Positions 26,494 to 34,258 of a stretch of 53,026 nt of DNA are shown in pieces. Source of the DNA: Chloroflexota bacterium (lineage in GTDB: Bacteria > Chloroflexota > Dormibacteria > CF-121); the NCBI GenBank assembly GCA_005880615.1, contig VBID01000143.1, forward strand, positions 1-53,026. Direction: 5' to 3'. Below the pieces are notes generated by a model, which saw only the letters and a program-made list of their open reading frames with translations, was not told the origin of the DNA and did no database searches. Both the position numbers and the translations under genes were made by a program. Positions within the stretch are counted from its first letter, which is position 1; each line of letters starts with the position of its first letter.

Positions 26494-26715
26494 CTACACG
26501 TCGCGCGGTTCGTCCGTGGCGCCGGTGCGCAGCCAAGCGGCCACGGCCTCCGCCCGGGTGTGAAACCCGTGGGCCAGGTACAGCCGCTGGAGATGGGCGG
26601 CGACCGTGCGTCGTGATACCTGCAGCCTGAAGGCGATGTCCTTGTCCGTCTTCCCGGACGCGATCAGGTCGAGGATCTCGAGCTGGCGCGGGGTGAAGTG
26701 GGTGCTCATGGTCAT
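26494..26715 (-). CDS. Stand-alone LuxR-type HTH protein
   Basis: A 73-residue protein that is almost only a LuxR/GerE DNA-binding domain: FTPRQLEILDLIASGKTDKD, then IAFRLQVSRRTVAAHLQRLY. No sensor or receiver domain is present. It has a GAGG site about 8 nt before the ATG; the second in-frame ATG at 26709 is also possible. It is the first gene on the minus strand before the secreted-protein operon and probably controls it. The 163-bp gap to that operon (26331-26493) is the likely promoter region. Confidence 0.82.
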   Translation of the reverse strand: MTMSTHFTPRQLEILDLIASGKTDKDIAFRLQVSRRTVAAHLQRLYLAHGFHTRAEAVAAWLRTGATDEPRDV

Positions 26716-26776
26716 CCGTTTGAACCTCAGCCGTCAGGCTGCAGGCTACCCGCAGGGGACTGAGACGTCCACCCAC

Positions 26777-26815
26777 CGAACGGAGGAAAAACTGCTGCGA
26801 ACGGAGGAAAAACTG
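26777..26815. repeat. Two-copy 21-bp tandem repeat
   Basis: CGAACGGAGGAAAAACTG occurs at 26777-26794 and again at 26798-26815, separated by CTG, so the period is 21 bp. A weaker echo (GGAGGAAAACGGAGGAGA) follows at about 26837. It lies in the 346-bp gap 26716-27061, which otherwise holds only a decayed LuxR fragment and a palindromic repeat. Confidence 0.75.
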
Positions 26816-26883
26816 TTACCGCCGGCGCCGATCGGGGGAGGAAAACGGAGGAGACGAACGGGCCGAGCCCTTGAGGAGGCCCG

Positions 26884-27012
26884 CCGAGATGCGGCGGCAA
26901 CGGCTTCTGCGCGGTTCTTGACGGACAGCCGCGCGAGCGGGTTCTCCACGTACGGGTTGACCGTCGTCTCTCTGAGGTGCAGGCGCTCCGCGATCATCGC
27001 GTTCGAATGGCC
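26884..27012 (-). pseudogene. Decayed LuxR HTH fragment
   Basis: Translation reads HSNAMIAERLHLRETTV, then NPLARLSVKNRAEAVAAASR, a close match to the last 45 residues of the LuxR protein at 19868-20686 (YSNVMIAARLHLGESTVKTH and LLARLNARNRAEAVAAASRL). Upstream codons of the first helix and all sensor parts are missing, and there is no start with a ribosome site. The recognition helix has NPYVEN in place of KTHIEG. It is best read as a remnant of a paralogous regulator. Confidence 0.65.
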
Positions 27013-27014
27013 TA

Positions 27015-27033
27015 CCCCTCCCCGGAGGGAGGG
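27015..27033. repeat. C-rich palindromic repeat, copy f
   Basis: CCCCTCCCCGGAGGGAGGG can fold into a short hairpin. It abuts the decayed LuxR fragment and belongs to the family seen at 26, 7347, 13027, 13132, 47296, 49792 and 49912. Confidence 0.55.
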
Positions 27034-27061
27034 ATCAAAGGAGCCCCTTGAAGGGCGGGAA

Positions 27062-27634
27062 CTACGCCGTGCCGGCTGGCCGGTAGATCAGGATGGCGAC
27101 GCCGTCGCCGACGGTCCTCGCCGACTCAAGCCGGAGGCGTTTCTTCCCGCTCGTCTTCCCGAAGAGGCGCTTGCCGCTGCCGAGGATCACCGGGAAGACC
27201 ATCAGGCGCAACTCGTCGACAAGGTCGTGCTCGATCAGCGTCTGGTCGAGCTGCCGGCTGCCGTTTACCACGATGTCGCCGCCCCGCGCCTGCCTCAGCA
27301 TCGAGACCTCCCCCACGACGTCAGCCCGAAGCACGGTCGTGTTTTTCCACTGAGGGTTCTTGAGGGTCGAAGAGACGACGTACGTGGGCATATTGTTGAA
27401 CTTGTCGGCAAATTCGCCGGTCCGGGTCGGCCAGGCCCTGGCAAAGCCCTCGTACGTCACCCGCCCCAGCAGCAAGGCCTCGGCCTCGCGTGCCTCATCC
27501 ATCTTGAACTTGTCCCCATCCTCCCCGCGGCTGATCTCGAAGGTCCAACCCGCGTCCGTGAAGTCCTCGTCGCCGCCAGGGGCCTCTATGACGCCGTCGA
27601 GCGAGACGAACTCGGTTATGACGATCCTTGCCAT
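27062..27634 (-). CDS. Dihydrofolate reductase/RibD C-terminal-like reductase
   Basis: A 190-residue protein of the RibD_C/DHFR-like superfamily, NADPH-binding reductases mostly of unknown substrate. Signature pieces are ARIVITEFVSLDGVIEAPGG at the N-terminus, LLLGRVTYEGFARAWP near residue 54, DIVVNGSRQLDQTLIE near residue 119 and VFPVILGSGKRLF near residue 144. GGGAGG lies just before the ATG. It is divergent from the LprG-like lipoprotein gene, 103 bp apart. Confidence 0.9.
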   Translation of the reverse strand: MARIVITEFVSLDGVIEAPGGDEDFTDAGWTFEISRGEDGDKFKMDEAREAEALLLGRVTYEGFARAWPTRTGEFADKFNNMPTYVVSSTLKNPQWKNTTVLRADVVGEVSMLRQARGGDIVVNGSRQLDQTLIEHDLVDELRLMVFPVILGSGKRLFGKTSGKKRLRLESARTVGDGVAILIYRPAGTA

Positions 27635-27737
27635 CTGGATCCTCCCTATATCGGCATTCGCCTGCCAGATTGTTTGGGTGTTTTGAGAGTTGCTTGTCAC
27701 ATTTTCGCCCTGGGCGGTGCATATACTCCAGAAAGGC

Positions 27738-28616
27738 ATGAAGCACCCCCTGCTCGCGATTCTGGCCATCGGCATGCTGTCGGCCTGCGCCGGCATATCC
27801 GCCCCTGGGTCGGCGAAATCCGAGACGCCGCAGCAGGGCTTGGCTACCACCGGCCAGCGGATGAGCCAGGTGCAGTCGGTCAAATTCGACCTGGCGGGCA
27901 CCGTGACGCTGACCCTGCCCCAGCCGCTCGTGGACCAGTTGCACGCCCAGGGCGGCTCCCAGGCCAGCCTCCTGAGCAGCACCACGACGATCAATCTGAA
28001 GATCACCGGCGCCGCCCAGCGCCCGGACCAACTCCAGGCGATGGTCACCGCGAAGATCGGTGGGGTCACCATCACGACCGAGGTCGTCGCCGTCGGCGGC
28101 ACCCTTTACTACAAGGATCCGATGACTTCCAAATGGGTGGTCCTTAAGCGCGGCGACGTCGGCGCCCAGGGCAACGGCAAGGTCAAACTCTCGTACCAGA
28201 CCATCCTGGACACGGCGCAGTCGGTCACCGAAGTCGGTGACCCGACCACCCTCAACGGCGTCAGCGTCGAGCATTACCGGCTGGTGCCGGACCTGGTCAA
28301 GCTGTTCGCCCAGGTGTCAGCCGACCACCAGGCAAAGAATCCCCAAGCCGCCGCCATCATCCAGGAAGCGCTGAAGAACGTGATCCTGACCGTGGACGTC
28401 TTAACCGGGGTGGACGACCATTTGATTCACCGGCTGAGCTACGACGCCGATGTCACCGTGGACCTGAACCAGGTGGCGGCGGCTTTCCCCCACGACATTC
28501 AGCAGAGCCTGACCCTAGCCCCCGGCTCGGTGGCCCACCTGGCGGCCCATGCCGTGATCGATCTGCACGACTTCAACGCCAAACTCAAGATCCAGGCTCC
28601 CACCGTCGGCGCCTGA
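27738..28616 (+). CDS. LprG/LppX-like lipoprotein
   Basis: A 292-residue exported lipoprotein: short leader KHPLLAILAIGML with lipobox LSAC (Cys16). The body has the LolA/LppX type half-barrel pattern: SVKFDLAGTVTL near residue 40, TLYYKDPMTSKWVVLK near residue 115, LNGVSVEHYRLVPD near residue 160 and a C-terminal HDIQQSLTLAPG strand. Relatives carry acylated lipids across the envelope. A TATACT box at 27722 lies close to the start, so the leader would be very short. It precedes the ABC importer by 170 bp, with a dyad in between, so it is probably a separate unit. Confidence 0.68.
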   Translation: MKHPLLAILAIGMLSACAGISAPGSAKSETPQQGLATTGQRMSQVQSVKFDLAGTVTLTLPQPLVDQLHAQGGSQASLLSSTTTINLKITGAAQRPDQLQAMVTAKIGGVTITTEVVAVGGTLYYKDPMTSKWVVLKRGDVGAQGNGKVKLSYQTILDTAQSVTEVGDPTTLNGVSVEHYRLVPDLVKLFAQVSADHQAKNPQAAAIIQEALKNVILTVDVLTGVDDHLIHRLSYDADVTVDLNQVAAAFPHDIQQSLTLAPGSVAHLAAHAVIDLHDFNAKLKIQAPTVGA

Positions 28617-28667
28617 CGGCTACTCCCTCCCTCAAGCACGGGAAATTGTCTCTCTTGCCCCTCCGGG

Positions 28668-28688
28668 CTGTTGCCTATTACGCAACAG
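28668..28688. promoter_or_regulatory. 21-bp dyad upstream of the ABC importer
   Basis: CTGTTGC-N7-GCAACAG is a perfect 7-bp inverted repeat about 100 bp before the substrate-binding protein gene and 52 bp after the lipoprotein stop. Its spacing suits a dimeric operator such as that of GntR- or LacI-type regulators. It could instead be a weak hairpin terminator, but no T-run follows. Confidence 0.4.
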
Positions 28689-28786
28689 TTCTTGCTTCGG
28701 GAACCTCGCGAACGTAGAATCAGCCGCGGAGGAAGGGGATGATCCCTGCCTCGTGTTGCCCAGCGCAATTGAGGGAGGTGGATTCG

Positions 28787-30046
28787 ATGAGTCGGGGAAG
28801 GCTGGTCGTAGTCGCCCTCGCAGCCCTGTCGTTGATGGCCGTGTCATGCGGTGGTACCTCGGGCACCACACAGCAGGAGTTCAAGCTCGGCATTGGCGGT
28901 CCCTACACCGGGCCCGTGGCCAAGACCGGCGCCGAGTTCCAGCACGCGGCAACGATGGCGCTGGAAAAAGTCAACTACAAGATCGGCAACTACAAGATCA
29001 CGCCGGTCTGGGTCGACGAAGCCTCTGACCCTGCCAAGGCGTCATCGGCGTTAGAAGACGCCATTGTGGGCAAAGGCATCCAGATGGGCTGCCTTAACTG
29101 GCACAGCTCCGACGCCGTGGCAATGATGCCCGTCGCCGGCCGGCATAAGGTTCCCTACTTCTTCGGCATGGGGGCCACCGGGGTGGTCAACGACAACTTC
29201 AACAAGGACCGGGCCGTGAACGGCTACTGGATGGCCAAGGGCTGGCCGACGCCGCAGAAGCTGGCGACCCCCTACGGCGATGCCATCCAGGCGTTCATCG
29301 ACGGCGGCAGCTACACCCCCAAGCACGGCAAGACGGTGGCCATCTGGGGCGAGGACACCGACTGGGGCCACAGCCTGACGGGCGCCATCAAGGATAAGTT
29401 CACGTCGCTTGGCTGGACCGTGGTTGACTCGCAATTCTTCAAGATCGATGCGACCGACCACCATACGATCCTGAACAAGTTCAAGAGTGAGCAGCCCTCA
29501 ATCATCGCCGGCACCAGCACCGCGCCGGAGACGATGAGCGCCTTCATCAAGCAGGCCAAGGAAGTCGGGCTGGACAGCGTGCTGATCGCGGACGGGTTGG
29601 GCTACGTCGGGGACTTCTACAAGCTGGTCGGCTCGGCCTCCGACGGCGTGCTGGACATGCAGCCGCTGTTCGCCTCCCCAGCCGCCCAGCAGTTCGTCAG
29701 CACCTACAAGAGCCGGTTCGGCTCCGAGCCGAGCCCGAGCGCCGCCGGCCTGGCCTATGACTGGACCGGGTTCTGTCTCAAGATCCTGAAGCGGACCCTC
29801 GACAAGTACGGGTCGCTGACCAGCGACAACATCTATAAGGTGGGCCGCGACGAGCTCTGGACCGGCCAGCTGACCTACACCGACGGGATCATCATGAACG
29901 AGTACAAGTTCTCGCCGGACAGCATTCCGGATCCGGTGATCGGCAAGGGCGAGTACATTTTCCCGGTGATCCAGTACAAGGGCGGCACCGGCCAGATCGT
30001 TTTCCCGCCAGACGTCAAGCAGACCAACTTCACGGCACCTGCCTAA
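28787..30046 (+). CDS. ABC transporter substrate-binding lipoprotein (LivK type)
   Basis: A 419-residue lipoprotein with lipobox MAVSC (about Cys20). The body is a periplasmic-binding-protein type 1 fold: KLGIGGPYTGPVAKTGAEF, YKITPVWVDEASDPAKASSA, then GEDTDWGHSL near residue 190 and AGLAYDWTGFCLKIL near residue 325. Such proteins bind branched-chain amino acids, amides, urea or aromatic acids. The start at 28787 has GGGAGGTGG nearby. A strong hairpin after the stop separates it from the ATPase genes. Given the catabolic genes downstream, an aromatic or N-heterocyclic substrate is plausible. Confidence 0.92.
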   Translation: MSRGRLVVVALAALSLMAVSCGGTSGTTQQEFKLGIGGPYTGPVAKTGAEFQHAATMALEKVNYKIGNYKITPVWVDEASDPAKASSALEDAIVGKGIQMGCLNWHSSDAVAMMPVAGRHKVPYFFGMGATGVVNDNFNKDRAVNGYWMAKGWPTPQKLATPYGDAIQAFIDGGSYTPKHGKTVAIWGEDTDWGHSLTGAIKDKFTSLGWTVVDSQFFKIDATDHHTILNKFKSEQPSIIAGTSTAPETMSAFIKQAKEVGLDSVLIADGLGYVGDFYKLVGSASDGVLDMQPLFASPAAQQFVSTYKSRFGSEPSPSAAGLAYDWTGFCLKILKRTLDKYGSLTSDNIYKVGRDELWTGQLTYTDGIIMNEYKFSPDSIPDPVIGKGEYIFPVIQYKGGTGQIVFPPDVKQTNFTAPA

Positions 30047-30069
30047 GCCTGGGCCAAAATTGCTAGTGT

Positions 30070-30098
30070 TCAGGGGCGGCTTCGAAAGCCGCCCCTGA
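30070..30098 (+). terminator. Perfect 13-bp hairpin after the binding-protein gene
   Basis: TCAGGGGCGGCTT / AAGCCGCCCCTGA with a 3-nt loop CGA, followed by CCTGTCTTT. Hairpins here are usual in ABC import operons: they partly terminate or protect the 3' end of the binding-protein message, so that it exceeds the membrane components. The T-run is short, so partial termination is the best reading. Confidence 0.7.
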
Positions 30099-30120
30099 CC
30101 TGTCTTTGGAGACATGTAGG

Positions 30121-30861
30121 ATGGCCCTCCTCGAAACGCACGGCCTGACCAAACGGTTCGGCGGCCTCCTGGCCGTGAACCGCGTCTCTCTCAGCGTCCA
30201 CCAGGGCGAAATCCTGGGCCTGGTGGGGCCGAACGGCGCCGGCAAGACCGTCTTCTTGAACTGCATCGCTGGAATGCTGCGGCCGGACGACGGTCGGGTC
30301 AGCTTTCAGGGTGCCGACACCACCGGCGCGACTGCTGAACGGATGTGCCACCAGGGACTGGCGCGAACGTTCCAGATGCCGCAGCCCTTCCCGCGGATGA
30401 CCGCGCTGGACACGGTCCTGGTCGCGGCCCAATTCGGTGCGCCAGGCAACGGCATGGCGCCGCGGGAGCTGGCGCGGCGATGCCTGGTCGAGGTCGCCTT
30501 CCCGCATCCGGAGACCACCCTGGTGAGCGGCCTCAATACGGTCGAGCTCAAACGACTCGATCTGGCGCGCGCCCTGGCCTCGCGGCCCAAGCTGCTGCTG
30601 CTCGATGAACTGGCGGCAGGACTCATGACCGGGCAGCTCGGACCACTGATGGACATCATCCGGCGGGTGCGAGACAGCGGCGTCACCATCATCATGGTCG
30701 AGCACGTGATGCCGACCATCATGGGTCTCTGCGACCGCCTGGCTGTGCTGCGCCAGGGTGAGAAGATCGCGGACGGGCCGACGCGGGAGGTGGCCCGCGA
30801 TCCAGTGGTCATCGAGGCCTACCTGGGCGAGAGACACAAACCGGATGCTACGAGTCACTGA
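30121..30861 (+). CDS. livG: Branched-chain-type ABC transporter ATPase (LivG-like)
   Basis: A 246-residue ATPase. Walker A GPNGAGKT is near residue 37, the Q-loop LARTFQMPQPFPRM near residue 80, Walker B KLLLLDELAAG near residue 160 and the H-loop IIMVEHV near residue 193. The signature region reads LVSGLNTVELKRLDLARAL in place of the usual SYGQQRRLEIARAL; a valine/leucine-rich variant of this kind is found in some Liv subgroups. The inner ATG at 30121 is preferred over 30106 (GGAG upstream). It overlaps livF by 17 bp. Confidence 0.92.
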   Translation: MALLETHGLTKRFGGLLAVNRVSLSVHQGEILGLVGPNGAGKTVFLNCIAGMLRPDDGRVSFQGADTTGATAERMCHQGLARTFQMPQPFPRMTALDTVLVAAQFGAPGNGMAPRELARRCLVEVAFPHPETTLVSGLNTVELKRLDLARALASRPKLLLLDELAAGLMTGQLGPLMDIIRRVRDSGVTIIMVEHVMPTIMGLCDRLAVLRQGEKIADGPTREVARDPVVIEAYLGERHKPDATSH

Positions 30862-31555
30862 GCTCGACGCCGGCTACGGGTTCCTGCGGGTCGTCCACGG
30901 CATCAGCCTGCAGGTCAACCAGGGCGAGCTGGTGGCCCTGCTCGGTCCCAATGGCGCCGGCAAATCGACGACCCTCAAATGCATTGCGGGGCTGGTGCGC
31001 CCATGGAAGGGCGACATCGCGTTCCGGGGGCACTCGATCGGCGGCCTGCGAGGCGACCTGGTCAACGGGCTCGGCATCGGGCTGGTCTCCGAGTCCCTCA
31101 ACCTGTTTACCGGCATGACCGTGTACGAGAACCTGTTGATGGGAGCCTACTCCGTGCCAGAGGCGGAGAAGCGGCGGCGCAGCCTGGACTTCGTCTTCAG
31201 CCTCTTCCCGCGGCTTGCTGAGCGCCGGCCCCAGCTGGCCGGCACCCTGAGCGGCGGGGAGCGAAAGATGCTCGCCATTGGCCGCGCCCTGATGGGCGGA
31301 CCGAGCCTGCTGCTAGTGGATGAGCCGTCCCTTGGGCTCGCCCCCAAGCTCACGCAGCAGGTCTTCGATGCGCTGCGAAAGCTGAGCGACGATGGCCTGA
31401 CCATTCTGCTGGTCGAGCAGAATGTCACCGCCACCCTGGAGATGGTCGACCGGGCCTACGTCCTGGAGCAGGGCGAGATCGTCCTCGAGGGGTCCGCCCA
31501 GAAGCTGTCCGAGAGCGAACACGTGAAGGACGTCTACCTGGGAGTCATGGCGTGA
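30845..31555 (+). CDS. livF: Branched-chain-type ABC transporter ATPase (LivF-like)
   Basis: A 236-residue ATPase with canonical motifs: Walker A GPNGAGKST near residue 37, signature LSGGERKMLAIGRAL near residue 135, Walker B LLLVDEPSLGLAP and H-loop LLVEQNV. Its ATG lies inside livG (17-bp overlap), and its stop overlaps the GTG of livH by 4 bp. It pairs with LivG as the nucleotide-binding dimer of the importer. Confidence 0.95.
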   Translation: MLRVTELDAGYGFLRVVHGISLQVNQGELVALLGPNGAGKSTTLKCIAGLVRPWKGDIAFRGHSIGGLRGDLVNGLGIGLVSESLNLFTGMTVYENLLMGAYSVPEAEKRRRSLDFVFSLFPRLAERRPQLAGTLSGGERKMLAIGRALMGGPSLLLVDEPSLGLAPKLTQQVFDALRKLSDDGLTILLVEQNVTATLEMVDRAYVLEQGEIVLEGSAQKLSESEHVKDVYLGVMA

Positions 31556-32559
31556 GCCTGGCCGTCCAGCGCTTGAGCCGGGAATTTCGGTCGCCGGTCA
31601 CAACCGGGTTGATCGCCGGCGTACTGGCGCTGGCGATCTTCGGGGTGGTCCGCGGCGGGACCTTCATCCTGGTGGACAGCCTGGTCACCGGCGCTATCTG
31701 GGCGCTGGTCGCGGCCGGCCTCGCCCTCACCTTTGGCGTTATGGGTGTTCCGAACTTCGCCCAGGGGGAGTTCTTCATGGTGGGCACGCTGTCTGGCTAT
31801 CTCGTGTACACGGCGTTGAGCGGTGTGCAGGGTCGCCCCTATGTGCCGTTCGTCACCATCCTGATGGCGCTGGTCGTCGGCTTCGTGCTGGGGGCCCTCG
31901 TGGACCTGGCGGTGTTCTCCCAGATGCGCCGCCGCATTCGGGAAGGCTGGGTGATGAACACCTTCGTCGTGACCGTCGGCATCTCGGTGGTCATGATCAA
32001 CGCCCACCAGCTCATCTGGGGCACCGATTACAAGGGCATCGTCGCGTACTTCGACGGGCCGCCGATCCATGTCCTCGGGGTCTCGGTCGCGCTCGATCGG
32101 GTGTTCGCCATCAGCGTCGCGGCGGTCAGCATCGCCGGCCTCTGGTGGCTGCTGTCCTACTCCCGCATCGGCCGCGCCATCCGGGCGGTGTCGCAGGACG
32201 AGCCTGGCGCGCTGATGGTGGGTATCAACGTGGGCCGGATGCGCACTCTGACCTTCGCCATCAGCAGTGGCCTGGCGGCGCTGGCCGGCGCCACCCTCCT
32301 GTTCCAGTTCCCGTCATTCCCCTTCGTCGGGGTCAAGCCGCTGTATGTCGCCTGGACCGTCGTCATCCTGGCCGGGCTGGGCAACGTGGGCGGCGCCGTG
32401 GTGGCCGGCTTCATCATTGCCCTCCTGGAGGCCAACACGGGGTTCTTCATCGGCTCCGCCTGGGAGGACGTCGTGCCCTTTGCCTTGATCGTGCTCATCC
32501 TGGCAGTCCGGCCAACCGGGTTGTTTGGTCGGGCCGTGCGGTCGGTCTGGGAACAGTGA
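31552..32559 (+). CDS. livH: Branched-chain-type ABC transporter permease (LivH-like)
   Basis: A 335-residue membrane protein with about eight hydrophobic helices. Typical Liv permease pieces are LVTGAIWALVAAGLALTFGVMGVPNFAQGEF (given here in outline, residues about 43-73), a cytoplasmic EAA-like loop RIGRAIRAVSQDEPGALMVG near residue 204 and the final GLFGRAVRS. GTG start overlapping livF; GTGA overlap with livM. Confidence 0.92.
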   Translation: MSLAVQRLSREFRSPVTTGLIAGVLALAIFGVVRGGTFILVDSLVTGAIWALVAAGLALTFGVMGVPNFAQGEFFMVGTLSGYLVYTALSGVQGRPYVPFVTILMALVVGFVLGALVDLAVFSQMRRRIREGWVMNTFVVTVGISVVMINAHQLIWGTDYKGIVAYFDGPPIHVLGVSVALDRVFAISVAAVSIAGLWWLLSYSRIGRAIRAVSQDEPGALMVGINVGRMRTLTFAISSGLAALAGATLLFQFPSFPFVGVKPLYVAWTVVILAGLGNVGGAVVAGFIIALLEANTGFFIGSAWEDVVPFALIVLILAVRPTGLFGRAVRSVWEQ

Positions 32560-33581
32560 CCGCGTTCCTGTGGCGCCGGCGCGGGCTGGGCGTTGCCCTC
32601 CTGGCGCTCGCGGTCCTGCCGCTGGTCCCGCCCTTCGATGCGGAGAACTTCCGTCGGTGGCTCGTGATCAGCGCCCTACTGGCGGGGTGGGCGATCGCCT
32701 TCGACTTCACGGCTGGCTACATCAATGTGGTCAACTTCGGGTTCGCCGCCTTCGCCGGCGCCGGCGGGTACGCCTCCGCTCTGGTCACCATCCATTACGG
32801 ATTGCCCATCTGGGTCAGCATGTTCGCTGGTGTCATCCTGGCCGGGATCCTCGGGTTCCTGACGGGCGTCCTAACGCTGCGGTTCCGTGGCATTTACGCG
32901 GCGGTGGCGGCCTGGTTCCTGGGTCTGGCCCTGCTCGGAATCACCCGGAACGTGTCGCCGATCACCCGGGGCCCGCTCGGCCTGATCGTGCCCACCTTTT
33001 TCAGCACCGATTCGAACTTGCCCTACTACTACGTCGTGCTCGCGATGATGCTGGTGACCTACCTGGTCCTCAAGGCGGTGACGGAATCGCGGGCGGGGCT
33101 CGCCTTCCGGGCGATTGGGCAGAACATGGAGGCGGCGCGCGCTTCCGGGGTCAACCCCACCCGCTACCGGATCCTCAACTTCACGCTCTCCTGCATGTTC
33201 GCCGGATGGCTGGGTGCGTTTTATGCCCACTACTACGCCATCCTGACGCCGGACGTGATGGCCACTTCCCAGACGGTGCAGGTGCTGGTGGCCGCCTACC
33301 TGGGCGGCCGGGGGAGCCTGTGGGGTCCGGCGGCCGCCGCCTTCCCCCTCGTGTTTTCGACCGAGTGGCTGCGCTCCAACCTCGATCGGTTTCCCGGGCT
33401 CGACCTCGTCGTCTACGGACTGGCCCTGATCCTGGTGATGGTGTACTACCCCGGTGGATTCGCGGAGCTGGTCCATGCGATTCGAGACCGGCGGTTGCGC
33501 CTGCCCGGACTCCGAATGCGAACGGCCGCCGCGCCCCAGCCGGGTGAGGCAGGCGCCGTGCTCTCCGACGTTCGTGAGTGA
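32556..33581 (+). CDS. livM: Branched-chain-type ABC transporter permease (LivM-like)
   Basis: A 341-residue permease with about nine or ten hydrophobic segments, including the family motif DFTAGYINVVNFGFAAFAGA near residue 50 and the loop ESRAGLAFRAIGQNMEAARA near residue 175. GTG start inside the livH stop (GTGA). It ends 3 bp before the SGNH hydrolase gene, so the transporter and hydrolase are cotranscribed. Confidence 0.92.
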   Translation: MTAFLWRRRGLGVALLALAVLPLVPPFDAENFRRWLVISALLAGWAIAFDFTAGYINVVNFGFAAFAGAGGYASALVTIHYGLPIWVSMFAGVILAGILGFLTGVLTLRFRGIYAAVAAWFLGLALLGITRNVSPITRGPLGLIVPTFFSTDSNLPYYYVVLAMMLVTYLVLKAVTESRAGLAFRAIGQNMEAARASGVNPTRYRILNFTLSCMFAGWLGAFYAHYYAILTPDVMATSQTVQVLVAAYLGGRGSLWGPAAAAFPLVFSTEWLRSNLDRFPGLDLVVYGLALILVMVYYPGGFAELVHAIRDRRLRLPGLRMRTAAAPQPGEAGAVLSDVRE

Positions 33582-33584
33582 GCC

Positions 33585-34220
33585 GTGGAGCCCGTTCGAT
33601 ATCTGGCCCTGGGGGATTCGTACACGATCGGAACCGGTGCCACCGCCCCAAAGCGGAACTTTCCGAGCCTCCTGGCCGGGCGCCTTCAGGGGGCGAGCGG
33701 CCGGCCGGTCGCCGTCCAGAATCCGGCGGTGAATGGGTTCACCGCCCGGGACCTCATCGGGACTGAACTCCCCCAGGTCCAGCAGGTGCCCCACCTGGTC
33801 AGCATCCTGATCGGGGCCAATGACGTGGTCCATGGCTCCGACGATGCCGCCTACCGGGGGGCGCTCCAGACCATCTACGATTTCGTGGCCCGTTTTCGGC
33901 TTCACGCCGGCCGCGTGCTGACCGTGGCCATCCCGGACTTCTCCGTGGTTCCCACGGCGGGTGACTACGGGAGCCCAGCTGCTCTTCGAGCTCGGATCGA
34001 TACCTTCAACCAGATCGCGGCTGGAGAGTCCCAGGGTCACGGCTTTCATTTCGTCGACATCAGCGACGTGAGCCGCTCGGGCATCGGCCGACCCGACTGG
34101 ATCGCCGGCGACGGGCTGCATCCGGGGGACGCCCAGTACGCGGCCTGGGCAGACGTTATCTGGAGCGCGGTGGAGGCGGACTGGATGCGGGTGGCGAAGC
34201 CTAAAGCGCCAGTCCACTAG
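33585..34220 (+). CDS. SGNH/GDSL-family hydrolase
   Basis: A 211-residue esterase-type hydrolase. Block I GDSYTIGTG (nucleophile Ser12), block III SILIGANDVV near residue 73 and the catalytic pair DGLHPGDAQ near residue 185 are intact. There is no signal peptide, so it acts in the cytoplasm. GTG start 3 bp after livM. An esterase following an importer suggests that the imported compound is an ester or amide, but the substrate is unknown. Confidence 0.88.
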   Translation: MEPVRYLALGDSYTIGTGATAPKRNFPSLLAGRLQGASGRPVAVQNPAVNGFTARDLIGTELPQVQQVPHLVSILIGANDVVHGSDDAAYRGALQTIYDFVARFRLHAGRVLTVAIPDFSVVPTAGDYGSPAALRARIDTFNQIAAGESQGHGFHFVDISDVSRSGIGRPDWIAGDGLHPGDAQYAAWADVIWSAVEADWMRVAKPKAPVH

Positions 34221-34258
34221 AATCCCGGTACGGATTTCGGTCAGCAGGGAGGGGTCCC

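Noticed and set aside
26606-28147. A 513-codon plus-strand frame including an RTEEKLLRTEEKLL-type repeat
   Set aside because: It overlaps a decayed LuxR fragment and antisense to the DHFR-like gene; the 7-residue repeat is just the 21-bp DNA repeat.
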